Positions 28,387 through 36,523 of a DNA stretch of 64,000 bases are shown in pieces (the stretch's first letter is position 1; each line of letters begins with the position of its first letter). The translations under genes were made by a program, and so were the position numbers. The notes below the pieces were generated by a model. The model was not told the origin of the DNA. It did not search any database and worked only from the letters and a program-made list of their open reading frames with translations. The stretch comes from an uncultured Bacteroides sp. (lineage in GTDB: Bacteria > Bacteroidota > Bacteroidia > Bacteroidales > Bacteroidaceae), in contig NZ_OY782578.1 of the NCBI RefSeq assembly GCF_963677945.1, forward strand, positions 1,488,001 through 1,552,000. The letters run 5' to 3'.

Positions 28387-28497
28387 TCGGATAAGGTTGA
28401 AAAACCAGAATCTGTCCGTTATGGCTGGCAACCTTTTACTCGTGCTAATTTAGTAAATAGCGACGGTTTGCCTGCTTCCACTTTTCAAAGTAAATAA
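28387..28497 (+). pseudogene. Detached C-terminal end of the sialate O-acetylesterase
   Basis: In frame with the preceding gene after its TAG. The 36 codons include SDKVEKPESVRYGW and NSDGLPASTF, which look like the normal end of SASA-domain proteins (a VRYGW strand, then an 'N.DGLPASxF' tail). The frame ends at TAA 28495-28497. No start codon or gap separates it from the upstream frame, so a single G-to-A change (TGG to TAG) explains the arrangement. Confidence 0.8.
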
Positions 28498-28514
28498 ATA
28501 ATAAATAAATAGTA

Positions 28515-29750
28515 ATGAAAAACAGTAAAATTTACCCTTGGGTAGTTGTTGGCCTGTTGTGGGTTGTAGCTTTGTTGAACTATATGGACCGACAAATGCT
28601 TTCTACTATGCAACAAGCAATGAAAGTTGATATTATAGAGCTTAATAAGGCGGAAGCTTTCGGCGCTTTGATGGCTGTATTTCTTTGGATATATGGTATC
28701 ATGAGTCCGGTTGCCGGAATGATTGCTGATAGATTAAATCGTAAATGGCTTCTTGTAGGAAGTTTGTTTGTTTGGTCGGCAGTAACATTCATGATGGGCT
28801 TTACTGAAAATTATTCTCAACTCTATGTATTGCGTGGTTTAATGGGTATCAGTGAGGCACTATATATACCTTCAGCTTTATCATTAATAGCCGACTGGCA
28901 TCAGGATAAAACACGATCTTTGGCTATTGGTATACATATGACCGGGCTTTATACCGGGCAAGCCATCGGAGGATTTGGTGCAACCGTTGCTGCCGCTTTT
29001 TCCTGGCAAAGTGCCTTTCATTGGTTTGGTATTATTGGTATTGTATATTCTCTGATTCTGATTTTCTTCTTGCATGAAAATCCTAATCACATTAAGGTAA
29101 AAAAAATAACTTTAAAAGATTCAGGGGAGAAGACTCCGGTTCTCAAAGGATTATCCTTATTGTTTAGCAATATTGCTTTCTGGATAATTCTTATCTATTT
29201 TGCAGCTCCAAGTCTTCCGGGATGGGCCACTAAAAATTGGCTTCCTACTCTTTTCTCTGAAAACTTAGGATTACCAATGTCACAAGCGGGTCCGATATCA
29301 ACATTTACCATTGCTGTTTCATCTTTTATAGGTGTTATTGTGGGTGGTATTCTTTCTGATAGATGGGTTCAGAAGAATATTCGTGGACGTGTTTATACCG
29401 GTGCAATTGGTTTGGGATTGACTATTCCTTCATTGCTTTTACTTGGATTTGGACATAGCTTTGTTGGTGTGATTGGTGCAGGAATGTTATTTGGCGTTGG
29501 TTACGGTATGTTCGATGCCAACAATATGCCAATTCTCTGCCAGTTTGTTTCTGCAAAACAACGTGCAACCGCTTATGGAATAATGAATATGGTTGGAGTG
29601 TTTGCCGGTGCTTCAGTTACTCAGTTGCTGGGAAAATGGACAGATGGTGGTAATCTGGGTTTAGGCTTCTCCATGTTAGGAGGTTTTGTTCTGGTTGCAT
29701 TAATATTGCAGTTGTCATTCCTTAAGCCAAAAACAGATAATGTGGATTAA
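28515..29750 (+). CDS. nanT: MFS transporter for sialic acid (NanT-like)
   Basis: 411 residues with 12 predicted membrane segments. Major-facilitator signatures are visible: NYMDRQMLS after the first helix, GMIADRLNRKWLL in the loop between helices 2 and 3, and a related GGILSDRWVQKNIRGR in the second half. It resembles the ACS-type anion/cation symporters and the Bacteroides/Tannerella NanT carriers rather than the E. coli NanT subgroup. Between an esterase and nanQ in a sialic-acid locus, its likely cargo is Neu5Ac crossing the inner membrane with protons. Substrate is inferred from context. Confidence 0.85.
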   Translation: MKNSKIYPWVVVGLLWVVALLNYMDRQMLSTMQQAMKVDIIELNKAEAFGALMAVFLWIYGIMSPVAGMIADRLNRKWLLVGSLFVWSAVTFMMGFTENYSQLYVLRGLMGISEALYIPSALSLIADWHQDKTRSLAIGIHMTGLYTGQAIGGFGATVAAAFSWQSAFHWFGIIGIVYSLILIFFLHENPNHIKVKKITLKDSGEKTPVLKGLSLLFSNIAFWIILIYFAAPSLPGWATKNWLPTLFSENLGLPMSQAGPISTFTIAVSSFIGVIVGGILSDRWVQKNIRGRVYTGAIGLGLTIPSLLLLGFGHSFVGVIGAGMLFGVGYGMFDANNMPILCQFVSAKQRATAYGIMNMVGVFAGASVTQLLGKWTDGGNLGLGFSMLGGFVLVALILQLSFLKPKTDNVD

Positions 29751-29776
29751 TAAGTAATCAATAAAATTAAGAATTT

Positions 29777-30223
29777 ATGATAATATCTAATTTGCAGAAC
29801 AGTAAAAGGATAGAATCGCTTCATCCTCTTTTTCCTAAACTCTTTGATTATGTAAAGTCACACGATTTATTAAGTTCAGAGTTAGGTCGTATTGAAATTG
29901 ATGGTGATAACTTGTTTATCAACAATGTGAATCCAACTTGCATGGCACGTGATAAGCAGGTTCTGGAATTGCATCACGATTATATTGATGTGCATATCTT
30001 GCTCGAAGGAAAAGAAACTATAGGTTGGAAAGCAGCTGAAGATCTGAAAGAGGAAACTAAGCCTTATAGTAAAGAGGGTGATTGTGCTCTTTATTCAGAT
30101 ACACCAACCACTTATGTTGATATTAATCCGGGTGAATTTGTATTGGTATATCCTGAAGATGCTCACGCCCCGGTTATTGGAGAAGGTAAAATCAGAAAAC
30201 TGATTGCAAAAGTAAAAATCTGA
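29777..30223 (+). CDS. nanQ: YhcH/NanQ-family protein, probable N-acetylneuraminate anomerase
   Basis: 148 residues, normal for the YhcH/YjgK/YiaL (DUF386) family, a small cupin-like beta-barrel. Metal-ligand-like motifs are visible: ELHHDYIDVHILLEG and VYPEDAHAPVIGEG. E. coli NanQ has been reported to speed anomer interconversion of sialic acid in the cytoplasm; this gene would match NanM outside the cytoplasm. It is the last gene before a strong terminator and starts 26 bases after nanT. Confidence 0.85.
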   Translation: MIISNLQNSKRIESLHPLFPKLFDYVKSHDLLSSELGRIEIDGDNLFINNVNPTCMARDKQVLELHHDYIDVHILLEGKETIGWKAAEDLKEETKPYSKEGDCALYSDTPTTYVDINPGEFVLVYPEDAHAPVIGEGKIRKLIAKVKI

Positions 30224-30270
30224 TTGAACTCTCATAGAACTTATATAATCATTGAAAATAGTTCATTCGT

Positions 30271-30317
30271 AAAGCCAATCTGCATATATCTATAATTTGT
30301 GTGGATTGGCTTTTATT
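30271..30317 (+). terminator. Terminator of the nan operon
   Basis: AAAGCCAATC (30271-30280) and GATTGGCTTT (30304-30313) form a perfect 10-base stem with a 23-base loop, followed by TATTATAT. Confidence 0.8.
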
Positions 30318-30369
30318 ATATAACTCTTATTGTATTTTAATAATATGGCGCTCTCTTTTTATTATTTTA

Positions 30370-30401
30370 ATTGCAGGGGAAATTAAAAAGCATTTATTTT
30401 G
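30370..30401 (+). promoter_or_regulatory. Promoter of the GH92 gene
   Basis: ATTG (30370-30373), exactly 20 bases, then TTATTTTG (30394-30401), one mismatch from TAnnTTTG. Transcription would start near 30408. This places an upstream TTG codon at 30399 inside the promoter and favours ATG 30453 as the translation start. Confidence 0.65.
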
Positions 30402-30452
30402 CAAGATATTGTTAATGTAGCCCTTGAAATATTAATAGATTTTATAAATGCC

Positions 30453-32759
30453 ATGAGAAATAATATTAGAACTACAATTATTCTTGCTATAATGCTTAGC
30501 TGGATTGGGAAACCTTTCTCTGCTTTAGCCAGCAGTGATTCGTTTTCTCCGGTAGATTACGTCAATCCTTTGATTGGCAGCCAGTCTACTTATGAGTTAT
30601 CAACCGGTAATACCTATCCTGCAATTGCCCTTCCCTGGGGAATGAACTTTTGGGTTCCTCAAACAGGTAAGATGGGCGATGGATGGGCTTACACGTATAC
30701 AGCCAACAAGATTCGTGGGTTTAAGCAAACCCACCAGCCTAGTCCATGGATTAATGATTATGGTCAGTTTTCAATAATGCCTGTGGTTGGTTCACCTGTC
30801 TTTAATGAAGAGAAGCGTGCCAGCTGGTTTTCGCACAAATCGGAAATAGCAAAGCCTTATTATTATAAAGCTTATCTAGCCGATCATGATGTGGTAACTG
30901 AAATAGCCCCAACCGAACGTGCAGCAATGTTCCGTTTCACCTTTCCTCAGAACGACAGTTCCTTTGTGGTAATTGATGCTTTTGATAAAGGATCTTATAT
31001 TAAAATTATCCCCGGAGAGAATAAGATCATCGGTTATACTACCAAGAACAGTGGAGGAGTCCCCGATAACTTTAAAAACTATTTTGTCATTACGTTTGAT
31101 AAACCGTTTACATACAAATATACTTTTGCCGATGGTGCTTTAAAAACAGCCCAGGAGCAAACTGCTGACCATGTAGGAGCTGTAATCGGATTTAAAACCA
31201 CCAAAGGTGAACTTGTTCACGCCAAAGTAGCCTCTTCCTTTATCAGTTTCGAGCAAGCTTCGCTTAATTTAAAGGAGTTGGGTAATGACAGCTTTGATCA
31301 GGTTGCTGCCAAAGGCAAAGCCGCATGGAATAAAGTGCTGAGTAAAATAGAAGTAGAAGGCGGCTCACTCGATCAGTACCGCACGTTCTATTCCTGCATG
31401 TATCGCTCTTTGCTTTTCCCTCGTAAGTTTTATGAATTGGATGCAACCGGAAAAATAGTACATTACAGTCCGTTCAACGGTCAGGTACTTCCCGGATATC
31501 TGTATACTGATTCCGGCTTCTGGGATACTTTCCGTTGCCTGTTCCCATTCCTTAATTTGATGTATCCGTCAGCGAACAAGGAAATTCAGGAAGGACTTAT
31601 CAATGTGTATAAAGAAAGCGGATTCTTCCCCGAATGGGCTAGTCCCGGTCATCGTGGCTGCATGGTAGGAAATAATTCAGCTTCCATATTGGTAGACGCT
31701 TATATGAAAGGCGTTAAGGTAGCCGACCTCGAAACCCTTTATAAAGGACTTATTCATGGAACAGAAAATGTACACCCAACAGTTTCCTCAACCGGACGCC
31801 TGGGATATGAGTATTACAACAAACTGGGCTATGTTCCTTACGATGTAAAGATCAAAGAGAATGCAGCACGTACGCTTGAATATGCTTATGACGACTGGTG
31901 CATCTATAAACTGGCCAAAGAGCTGAAACGTCCGAAGAAGGAAATCGACTTGTTTGCCAAACGTGCCATGAATTATAAAAACCTTTTCGACAAAGAAACC
32001 AAACTGATGCGTGGAAAGAATGCCGATGGTAAGTTTATGGCTCCCTTCTCTCCGCTGAAGTGGGGAGATGCCTTCACCGAAGGAAACAGCTGGCATTACA
32101 CCTGGTCGGTATTCCATGACCCACAAGGTTTGATTGATCTGATGGGTGGCAAGGATGTCTTTGTGAATATGCTCGATTCTGTGTTTGCCGTACCACCAGT
32201 GTTCGATGCAAGCTACTACGGAGGTGTTATTCATGAAATCCGTGAGATGCAGATTATGAATATGGGTAATTACGCTCACGGCAATCAACCAATTCAGCAC
32301 ATGATTTATATGTATAACTATGCCGGTCAGCCCTGGAAAGCTCAATACTGGTTGCGCGAAGTAATGAACCGCATGTACACCTGCAATCCGGATGGATATT
32401 GTGGTGACGAGGACAACGGACAAACCTCCGCCTGGTATGTCTTCTCTTCTTTGGGATTCTATCCTGTATGCCCGGGAACAGACGAATACGTATTAGGTGC
32501 ACCGTTATTCAAGAAAGCAACCGTTCATTTCGAAAACGGAAACAAGCTTGTTATCAATGCTCCGGAGAATAGTGATAAGAACCGTTATATAGAAGCAATG
32601 ACACTCAACGGTAAAACCTATACAAAGAATTACCTCAAGCATGCCGATTTACAAAACGGAGGAGAGATCAATATCCGTATGAGTGAAGCACCCAATAAGC
32701 AACGTGGTATTCAGAAGGAAGATTTTCCTTACTCGTTTTCGGTTAATGAAAAGAAATAA
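30453..32759 (+). CDS. Alpha-mannosidase, GH92
   Basis: 768 residues from ATG 30453, with a signal peptide to about ALAS. GH92 hallmarks are clear: the opening VDYVNPLIGSQSTYELSTGN, YPAIALPWGMNFWVPQTG, the GFKQTHQPSPWINDYGQF segment, SGFWDTFRCLFPFLNL, EGNSWHYTWSVFHD, GNQPIQHMIYMYNYAG and GDEDNGQTSAWYVFSSLGFYPVCPG in two neighbouring pieces. GH92 enzymes are calcium-dependent exo-mannosidases of Bacteroides that trim high-mannose or complex N-glycans, mostly alpha-1,2 or alpha-1,3 links. It has its own promoter and terminator just after the nan operon, and fits use of the N-glycan core once sialic acid and hexosamine are gone. The exact linkage is unknown. Confidence 0.95.
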   Translation: MRNNIRTTIILAIMLSWIGKPFSALASSDSFSPVDYVNPLIGSQSTYELSTGNTYPAIALPWGMNFWVPQTGKMGDGWAYTYTANKIRGFKQTHQPSPWINDYGQFSIMPVVGSPVFNEEKRASWFSHKSEIAKPYYYKAYLADHDVVTEIAPTERAAMFRFTFPQNDSSFVVIDAFDKGSYIKIIPGENKIIGYTTKNSGGVPDNFKNYFVITFDKPFTYKYTFADGALKTAQEQTADHVGAVIGFKTTKGELVHAKVASSFISFEQASLNLKELGNDSFDQVAAKGKAAWNKVLSKIEVEGGSLDQYRTFYSCMYRSLLFPRKFYELDATGKIVHYSPFNGQVLPGYLYTDSGFWDTFRCLFPFLNLMYPSANKEIQEGLINVYKESGFFPEWASPGHRGCMVGNNSASILVDAYMKGVKVADLETLYKGLIHGTENVHPTVSSTGRLGYEYYNKLGYVPYDVKIKENAARTLEYAYDDWCIYKLAKELKRPKKEIDLFAKRAMNYKNLFDKETKLMRGKNADGKFMAPFSPLKWGDAFTEGNSWHYTWSVFHDPQGLIDLMGGKDVFVNMLDSVFAVPPVFDASYYGGVIHEIREMQIMNMGNYAHGNQPIQHMIYMYNYAGQPWKAQYWLREVMNRMYTCNPDGYCGDEDNGQTSAWYVFSSLGFYPVCPGTDEYVLGAPLFKKATVHFENGNKLVINAPENSDKNRYIEAMTLNGKTYTKNYLKHADLQNGGEINIRMSEAPNKQRGIQKEDFPYSFSVNEKK

Positions 32760-32786
32760 TTAGTAAAAGATAAACTTATTCAATAT

Positions 32787-32828
32787 AAAAATAGCGTTAG
32801 GCATAAAGAACCTAACGCTATTTTTTTT
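32787..32828 (+). terminator. Intrinsic terminator of the GH92 gene
   Basis: AAAATAGCGTTAGG (32787-32800 or so) pairs perfectly with CCTAACGCTATTTT and is followed by eight T in all. Confidence 0.95.
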
Positions 32829-32905
32829 CTGTTTCATCGAAAGGATATATCTATATTCAGGTTTTAAATAAAGTATCTCCAAAAAATAACAAAAAAACGC
32901 AGACT

Positions 32906-33020
32906 CATCTGCTACCTGCTACTAAATCTACCTCAAATTATTGATAACTAGCTTTTTATAGTAGTAGCAGATAAATTTGTTATACAACTTATCTGCTACT
33001 ATTATCAGCCATCTGCTACC
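32906..33020. repeat. Cluster of CTGCTAC repeats, direct and inverted
   Basis: CATCTGCTACC at 32906-32916 recurs at 33010-33020. A further CTGCTACTA lies at 32916-32924. TAGTAGCAGATAA (32962-32974) and its exact complement TTATCTGCTACTA (32989-33001) form a 13-base hairpin with a 14-base loop. In total the CTGCTAC core appears four times in one direction and once in the other. It lies in the gene-free 537-base stretch between the convergent GH92 and SNF2 genes. No open frame crosses it. Confidence 0.7.
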
Positions 33021-33153
33021 ATTCAGTAGTTGAATGATTATTTAAAAACCCATAGAGAAATCAGTTGTTTCGGGCGAATATTTGAATTTAAAGTATCCTG
33101 ACTAACAGATTATTAATGATTCAGCTCATTATTAAATCGAAACGCTTTAATGA

Positions 33154-33250
33154 TTAAGTAAGTTCACAATTGAGAACCGATGAGTCTCCGGCCGAGAACC
33201 CATAAGCCCTCGAATAAAGGCCCATGGGTTCTCGGCCAGAGACTTACTTA
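33154..33250. repeat. Large GC-rich inverted repeat between convergent genes
   Basis: A 21-base arm at 33183-33203 (starting AGTCTCCGGCCGAG) matches the complement of 33224-33244 with one mismatch, loop 20 bases. A flanking TAAGTAAGT (33155-33163) pairs with ACTTACTTA (33242-33250), so the structure can extend or switch. GAGAACC also occurs three times in direct or inverted form. It is far more GC-rich than the flanks. It may act as a bidirectional terminator for SNF2, be a mobile miniature repeat, or be a small structured RNA. Confidence 0.7.
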
Positions 33251-33296
33251 TATTTCTAAAGAATGGGATTTAATTTACTCTTTTGATGAGGCTATC

Positions 33297-36200
33297 TTAA
33301 TCGGATAACAGTAAAACATTAAATAGTTCTTTCCACTCTTTGTCGTTGAACGATTTTAAAGGATTGTTAGTTGTTATGAAGCTTTTTGCCAGCTTACTTT
33401 TCTTTTCCTGAAGTTTGAGAATCTTTTCTTCTATCGTGTTGCTTGTAATAAACCGGTAAACGATAACTTGTTTGGTTTGTCCAATGCGATGTGCGCGACT
33501 CACTGCCTGCATCTCTGCAGCCGGATTCCACCAGGGATCTATTATAAAAACATAATCAGCTTCGGTTAGGTTAAGACCTACACCGCCGGCTTTAAGAGAT
33601 ATAAAGAAGGCAAATATCTCTTTTTCGTTATTAAAACGATTAATTTCTTTTTCCCTGTCGGTCGTTTGTCCGGTGAGCAGAGCATAGCGCCAGCCTTTTC
33701 TATCGAAAGCTTCGCCTAGCAAATGGAGATATTTTACGAAAGATGAAAAGATAAGAACTTTGTGTCCTTCACTCATCAGCATTTCATAGGCTTCAAGAAT
33801 CTGTTCCATTTTACCCGAAGTAAATGAATATTCAGGCATTAGCATGCGTGGATGATTGGCCATTAAGCGCAGACGAGTCATTCCTTGCAGTGCAATGAAA
33901 CTGTTCTTCTGCAGATTTTCCTTGTTGCTGATCTCCAACAGAGCATTTCGTAATACGTTCTTCTCCTTTTTATAAGTTTCTTCTTGTTCAGGAGACATTT
34001 CACAATAAAGCACCTCTTCTGTAAGCGAAGGAAGTTCGGGTGCAACCTGATTCTTTGTCCTTCGTAGGAAGAATGGTTTTATAAGTTGTTGAAGATTAGC
34101 TTCTTTTCTGATATTTCCCTCTTTTGTGATAGGATTGATGAAATAATTCCTGAAACTCTCAGAACTACCTAGCATTCCCGGATTTATGAAGTTAAATTGC
34201 GCCCAAAGATCTTTCAGTGAGTTCTCAATAGGAGTACCTGTTAGTACCAACCGATGCTTTGCCTTTAGTCGGACTACCGAGTGATAGGTTACAGAATCCG
34301 GGTTTTTGATAGCCTGGCTTTCATCAAGTATAACACATTCAAACGGATAATCCTCGAATAGTTCAATGTCATTTCTGAGTACTCCGTATGTGGTGAGAAT
34401 AATATTGTAGTGATTGAATATTCGTTTAATGCTTTTGCTCCTTAATCTGCCTGTACCGGAATATTCGTAGGTGCTTAAAGAACTGAATTTCTTTATTTCC
34501 CTTAACCAATTGTGAAGCAGAGATGTTGGTACAACTACCAGTGAAGCAGGACGTTGTTCGGTAACAGGAACTGCTTCGCTTGCTACTTCAGGTTCTATTT
34601 CAGGCGTAGATTTTATGTCTAAAATTGATTCTGTAACTTCTGGTGAGTCTGCTTTTGAAACATCGGCTATACTCTTTTCACAAATAAAAACCTCTGTCTG
34701 ATTATCTCCAAATAATGAAAATTGTCCTGACTTATCTGCACTATAAATATTGGCTGATGGAGAAACTTCTTCTTTCGTTTCAGTTTCTGATGGATTATAC
34801 AGATACTGTAACATAGTAATGGTTTGTAAAGTTTTACCTAATCCCATATCGTCGGCAAGGCAACCTCCGAAGTTATTTTCCCATAAATGTAGCATCCACC
34901 AGAATCCTTCTTTCTGATATGCGCGAAGAGTAGCTTTTATTTTTGCTGGAATAGGGTGTTCTTTTTTATTTATATATTCTAACTGTAACTTTTTCAGTTC
35001 TTTACATATTTCTACTCCTTCTATACTATCCAGAAGCCTAAAATTAGCTTTTTGTATCCTGATTCCTTCATCTTGTTTAGTTCCCAGAGTGAAAAGTTCG
35101 CTGTATTTTTCAAACCACTCTTCTGGAAGTAAGGCTATATTACCATCTGGAAGAATGAATTCACGGATTCCTTTGACGATATACTTTTTAAAGTGAATAA
35201 AAGAAAACTGATAATTTCCTATCTGAACTCTTATCTGTATATCGAACCAGTCGGGCTGAGCGCTGATTTCTTGTTTGAGAGAAATCTCTCCCAGATAATA
35301 GTTTGAACCTGTTTCCGACTGGCTAAGTTCAAACATCTTCTGAAGCGACTCCTTATTTGCACTAATCCAACTGATAAGATTTCTTTGTGACGCTTCCTCA
35401 GATAATTGAAACTGAGAATTACTAAATTGTTTTAATCCCAGTTTTTTAAGCTCCTCAATACATTTTTTCTCCCATTTACTATCACGGGTATAGTAACGGA
35501 TGGTGTACTTTCCGTTACATTCATCCATTCTTGCGTACTTCTTTTGTATTGAATCCTCTGGTGTGAATAAGTGATCATCATATTCAAAACGGAGTTTCAA
35601 TAATGGCTGTTGTACTACTGATTTTTCAATTGATAGAACTGCTTTTTGTCTGGTTACATCTTTAATAATATCAAACCCGGATACTTCAACCTGAAAACGC
35701 TCTACTGCTGGAATAACTATTTGTTCCATGTACTTACCAGTCATTAAAGCCGGCACCTCTACCGAATTCTTATTAAAAAAAGGCAGTAGGCGTGAAGCTT
35801 CAATATCTCTGAATGTCAGTAACTCATCCTTAGCTAAAATACATGCAGGCTGATATGTAACAATAATAACAGGTTTCTTATCTGTTAAGATTAGAGGATT
35901 CCCATCTGTTTTGCAGGTAATTGAATAACTGAAGAGCTGATCTGTTGATTTGAAATTAAAAAATACTTCAGCATCTTTATCTATTAGTTTAATTTTGCTG
36001 TGGTTGTATAGAACCTTTTTCCCTAATTCTTTGTAATACAATGGAATTTTATTTAGCCTGATTAACTGGATAATTTCCATCTGTTTTTTATCTATATAAG
36101 GCCGGATATTATCCCTGAGCTTCTCATCTGTTAGTTTACGGAGAAAAGCTGAAACCGTTTTTTCTTTTGAATAAACTTCCATTAAATTTTTCTCTGAATA

Positions 36201-36380
36201 GCATAATGAGAGTGCGATTATTTCTTTTTCAGCCTCGGTTAGAGATTTATCGGACAGAGAAGAAGATGTTGCTTGTTCCTCCACCTGAATAATCTCTTCA
36301 GATTCTGCTTTAACAATATAAGGAATCAAAAGTGTACCTAAATTCAGATGGCGTGTAATGCCTACTATCAATTTCAACAT
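33297..36380 (-). CDS. SNF2/Rad54-family DNA helicase-like ATPase
   Basis: 1027 residues from ATG 36380; a longer frame to 36617 would run into sucC and past the promoter and is rejected. The N-terminal half (about 1-480) resembles the bacterial SNF2-associated region. The motor follows: Walker A DDMGLGKT (about 512), DESQ box (about 685), LTGTPIENSLKDLW, and in the C-terminal lobe GGVGLNLTEADYVFIIDPWW and SRAHRIGQTKQV (about 962). An acidic insertion of about 100 residues lies between motif I and motif Ia. Such proteins translocate on double-stranded DNA and remodel bound proteins; the bacterial roles are mostly unknown. It stands alone, divergent from sucC. Confidence 0.92.
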   Translation of the reverse strand: MLKLIVGITRHLNLGTLLIPYIVKAESEEIIQVEEQATSSSLSDKSLTEAEKEIIALSLCYSEKNLMEVYSKEKTVSAFLRKLTDEKLRDNIRPYIDKKQMEIIQLIRLNKIPLYYKELGKKVLYNHSKIKLIDKDAEVFFNFKSTDQLFSYSITCKTDGNPLILTDKKPVIIVTYQPACILAKDELLTFRDIEASRLLPFFNKNSVEVPALMTGKYMEQIVIPAVERFQVEVSGFDIIKDVTRQKAVLSIEKSVVQQPLLKLRFEYDDHLFTPEDSIQKKYARMDECNGKYTIRYYTRDSKWEKKCIEELKKLGLKQFSNSQFQLSEEASQRNLISWISANKESLQKMFELSQSETGSNYYLGEISLKQEISAQPDWFDIQIRVQIGNYQFSFIHFKKYIVKGIREFILPDGNIALLPEEWFEKYSELFTLGTKQDEGIRIQKANFRLLDSIEGVEICKELKKLQLEYINKKEHPIPAKIKATLRAYQKEGFWWMLHLWENNFGGCLADDMGLGKTLQTITMLQYLYNPSETETKEEVSPSANIYSADKSGQFSLFGDNQTEVFICEKSIADVSKADSPEVTESILDIKSTPEIEPEVASEAVPVTEQRPASLVVVPTSLLHNWLREIKKFSSLSTYEYSGTGRLRSKSIKRIFNHYNIILTTYGVLRNDIELFEDYPFECVILDESQAIKNPDSVTYHSVVRLKAKHRLVLTGTPIENSLKDLWAQFNFINPGMLGSSESFRNYFINPITKEGNIRKEANLQQLIKPFFLRRTKNQVAPELPSLTEEVLYCEMSPEQEETYKKEKNVLRNALLEISNKENLQKNSFIALQGMTRLRLMANHPRMLMPEYSFTSGKMEQILEAYEMLMSEGHKVLIFSSFVKYLHLLGEAFDRKGWRYALLTGQTTDREKEINRFNNEKEIFAFFISLKAGGVGLNLTEADYVFIIDPWWNPAAEMQAVSRAHRIGQTKQVIVYRFITSNTIEEKILKLQEKKSKLAKSFITTNNPLKSFNDKEWKELFNVLLLSD

Positions 36381-36405
36381 GGAAAGTTTATTTCTTAATT
36401 CACCA

Positions 36406-36413
36406 CAAAGATA
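36406..36413 (-). promoter_or_regulatory. -7 promoter element for the SNF2 gene
   Basis: CAAAGATA on the plus strand is TATCTTTG on the minus strand, a perfect TAnnTTTG. Transcription would start near 36400, 20 bases before the ATG at 36380. The -33 element is only an A-rich run. Confidence 0.6.
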
Positions 36414-36523
36414 ACTCCTTTGTTTTATATAAAAAATGTAACGATTGAATTTAAACAATACCAACAAAGTAATTGTTCTAATATAACCATCAATAGTATC
36501 TGTTACTTTAATATTTCTAAGAG

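Noticed and set aside
31788-32423. 211-residue minus-strand frame inside GH92
   Set aside because: It is the shadow of a conserved GH92 region, with no signal, promoter or recognisable domain.
32906-33020. CRISPR array
   Set aside because: The repeats are only 7-11 bases, occur in both directions, have uneven spacing and no cas genes are near.
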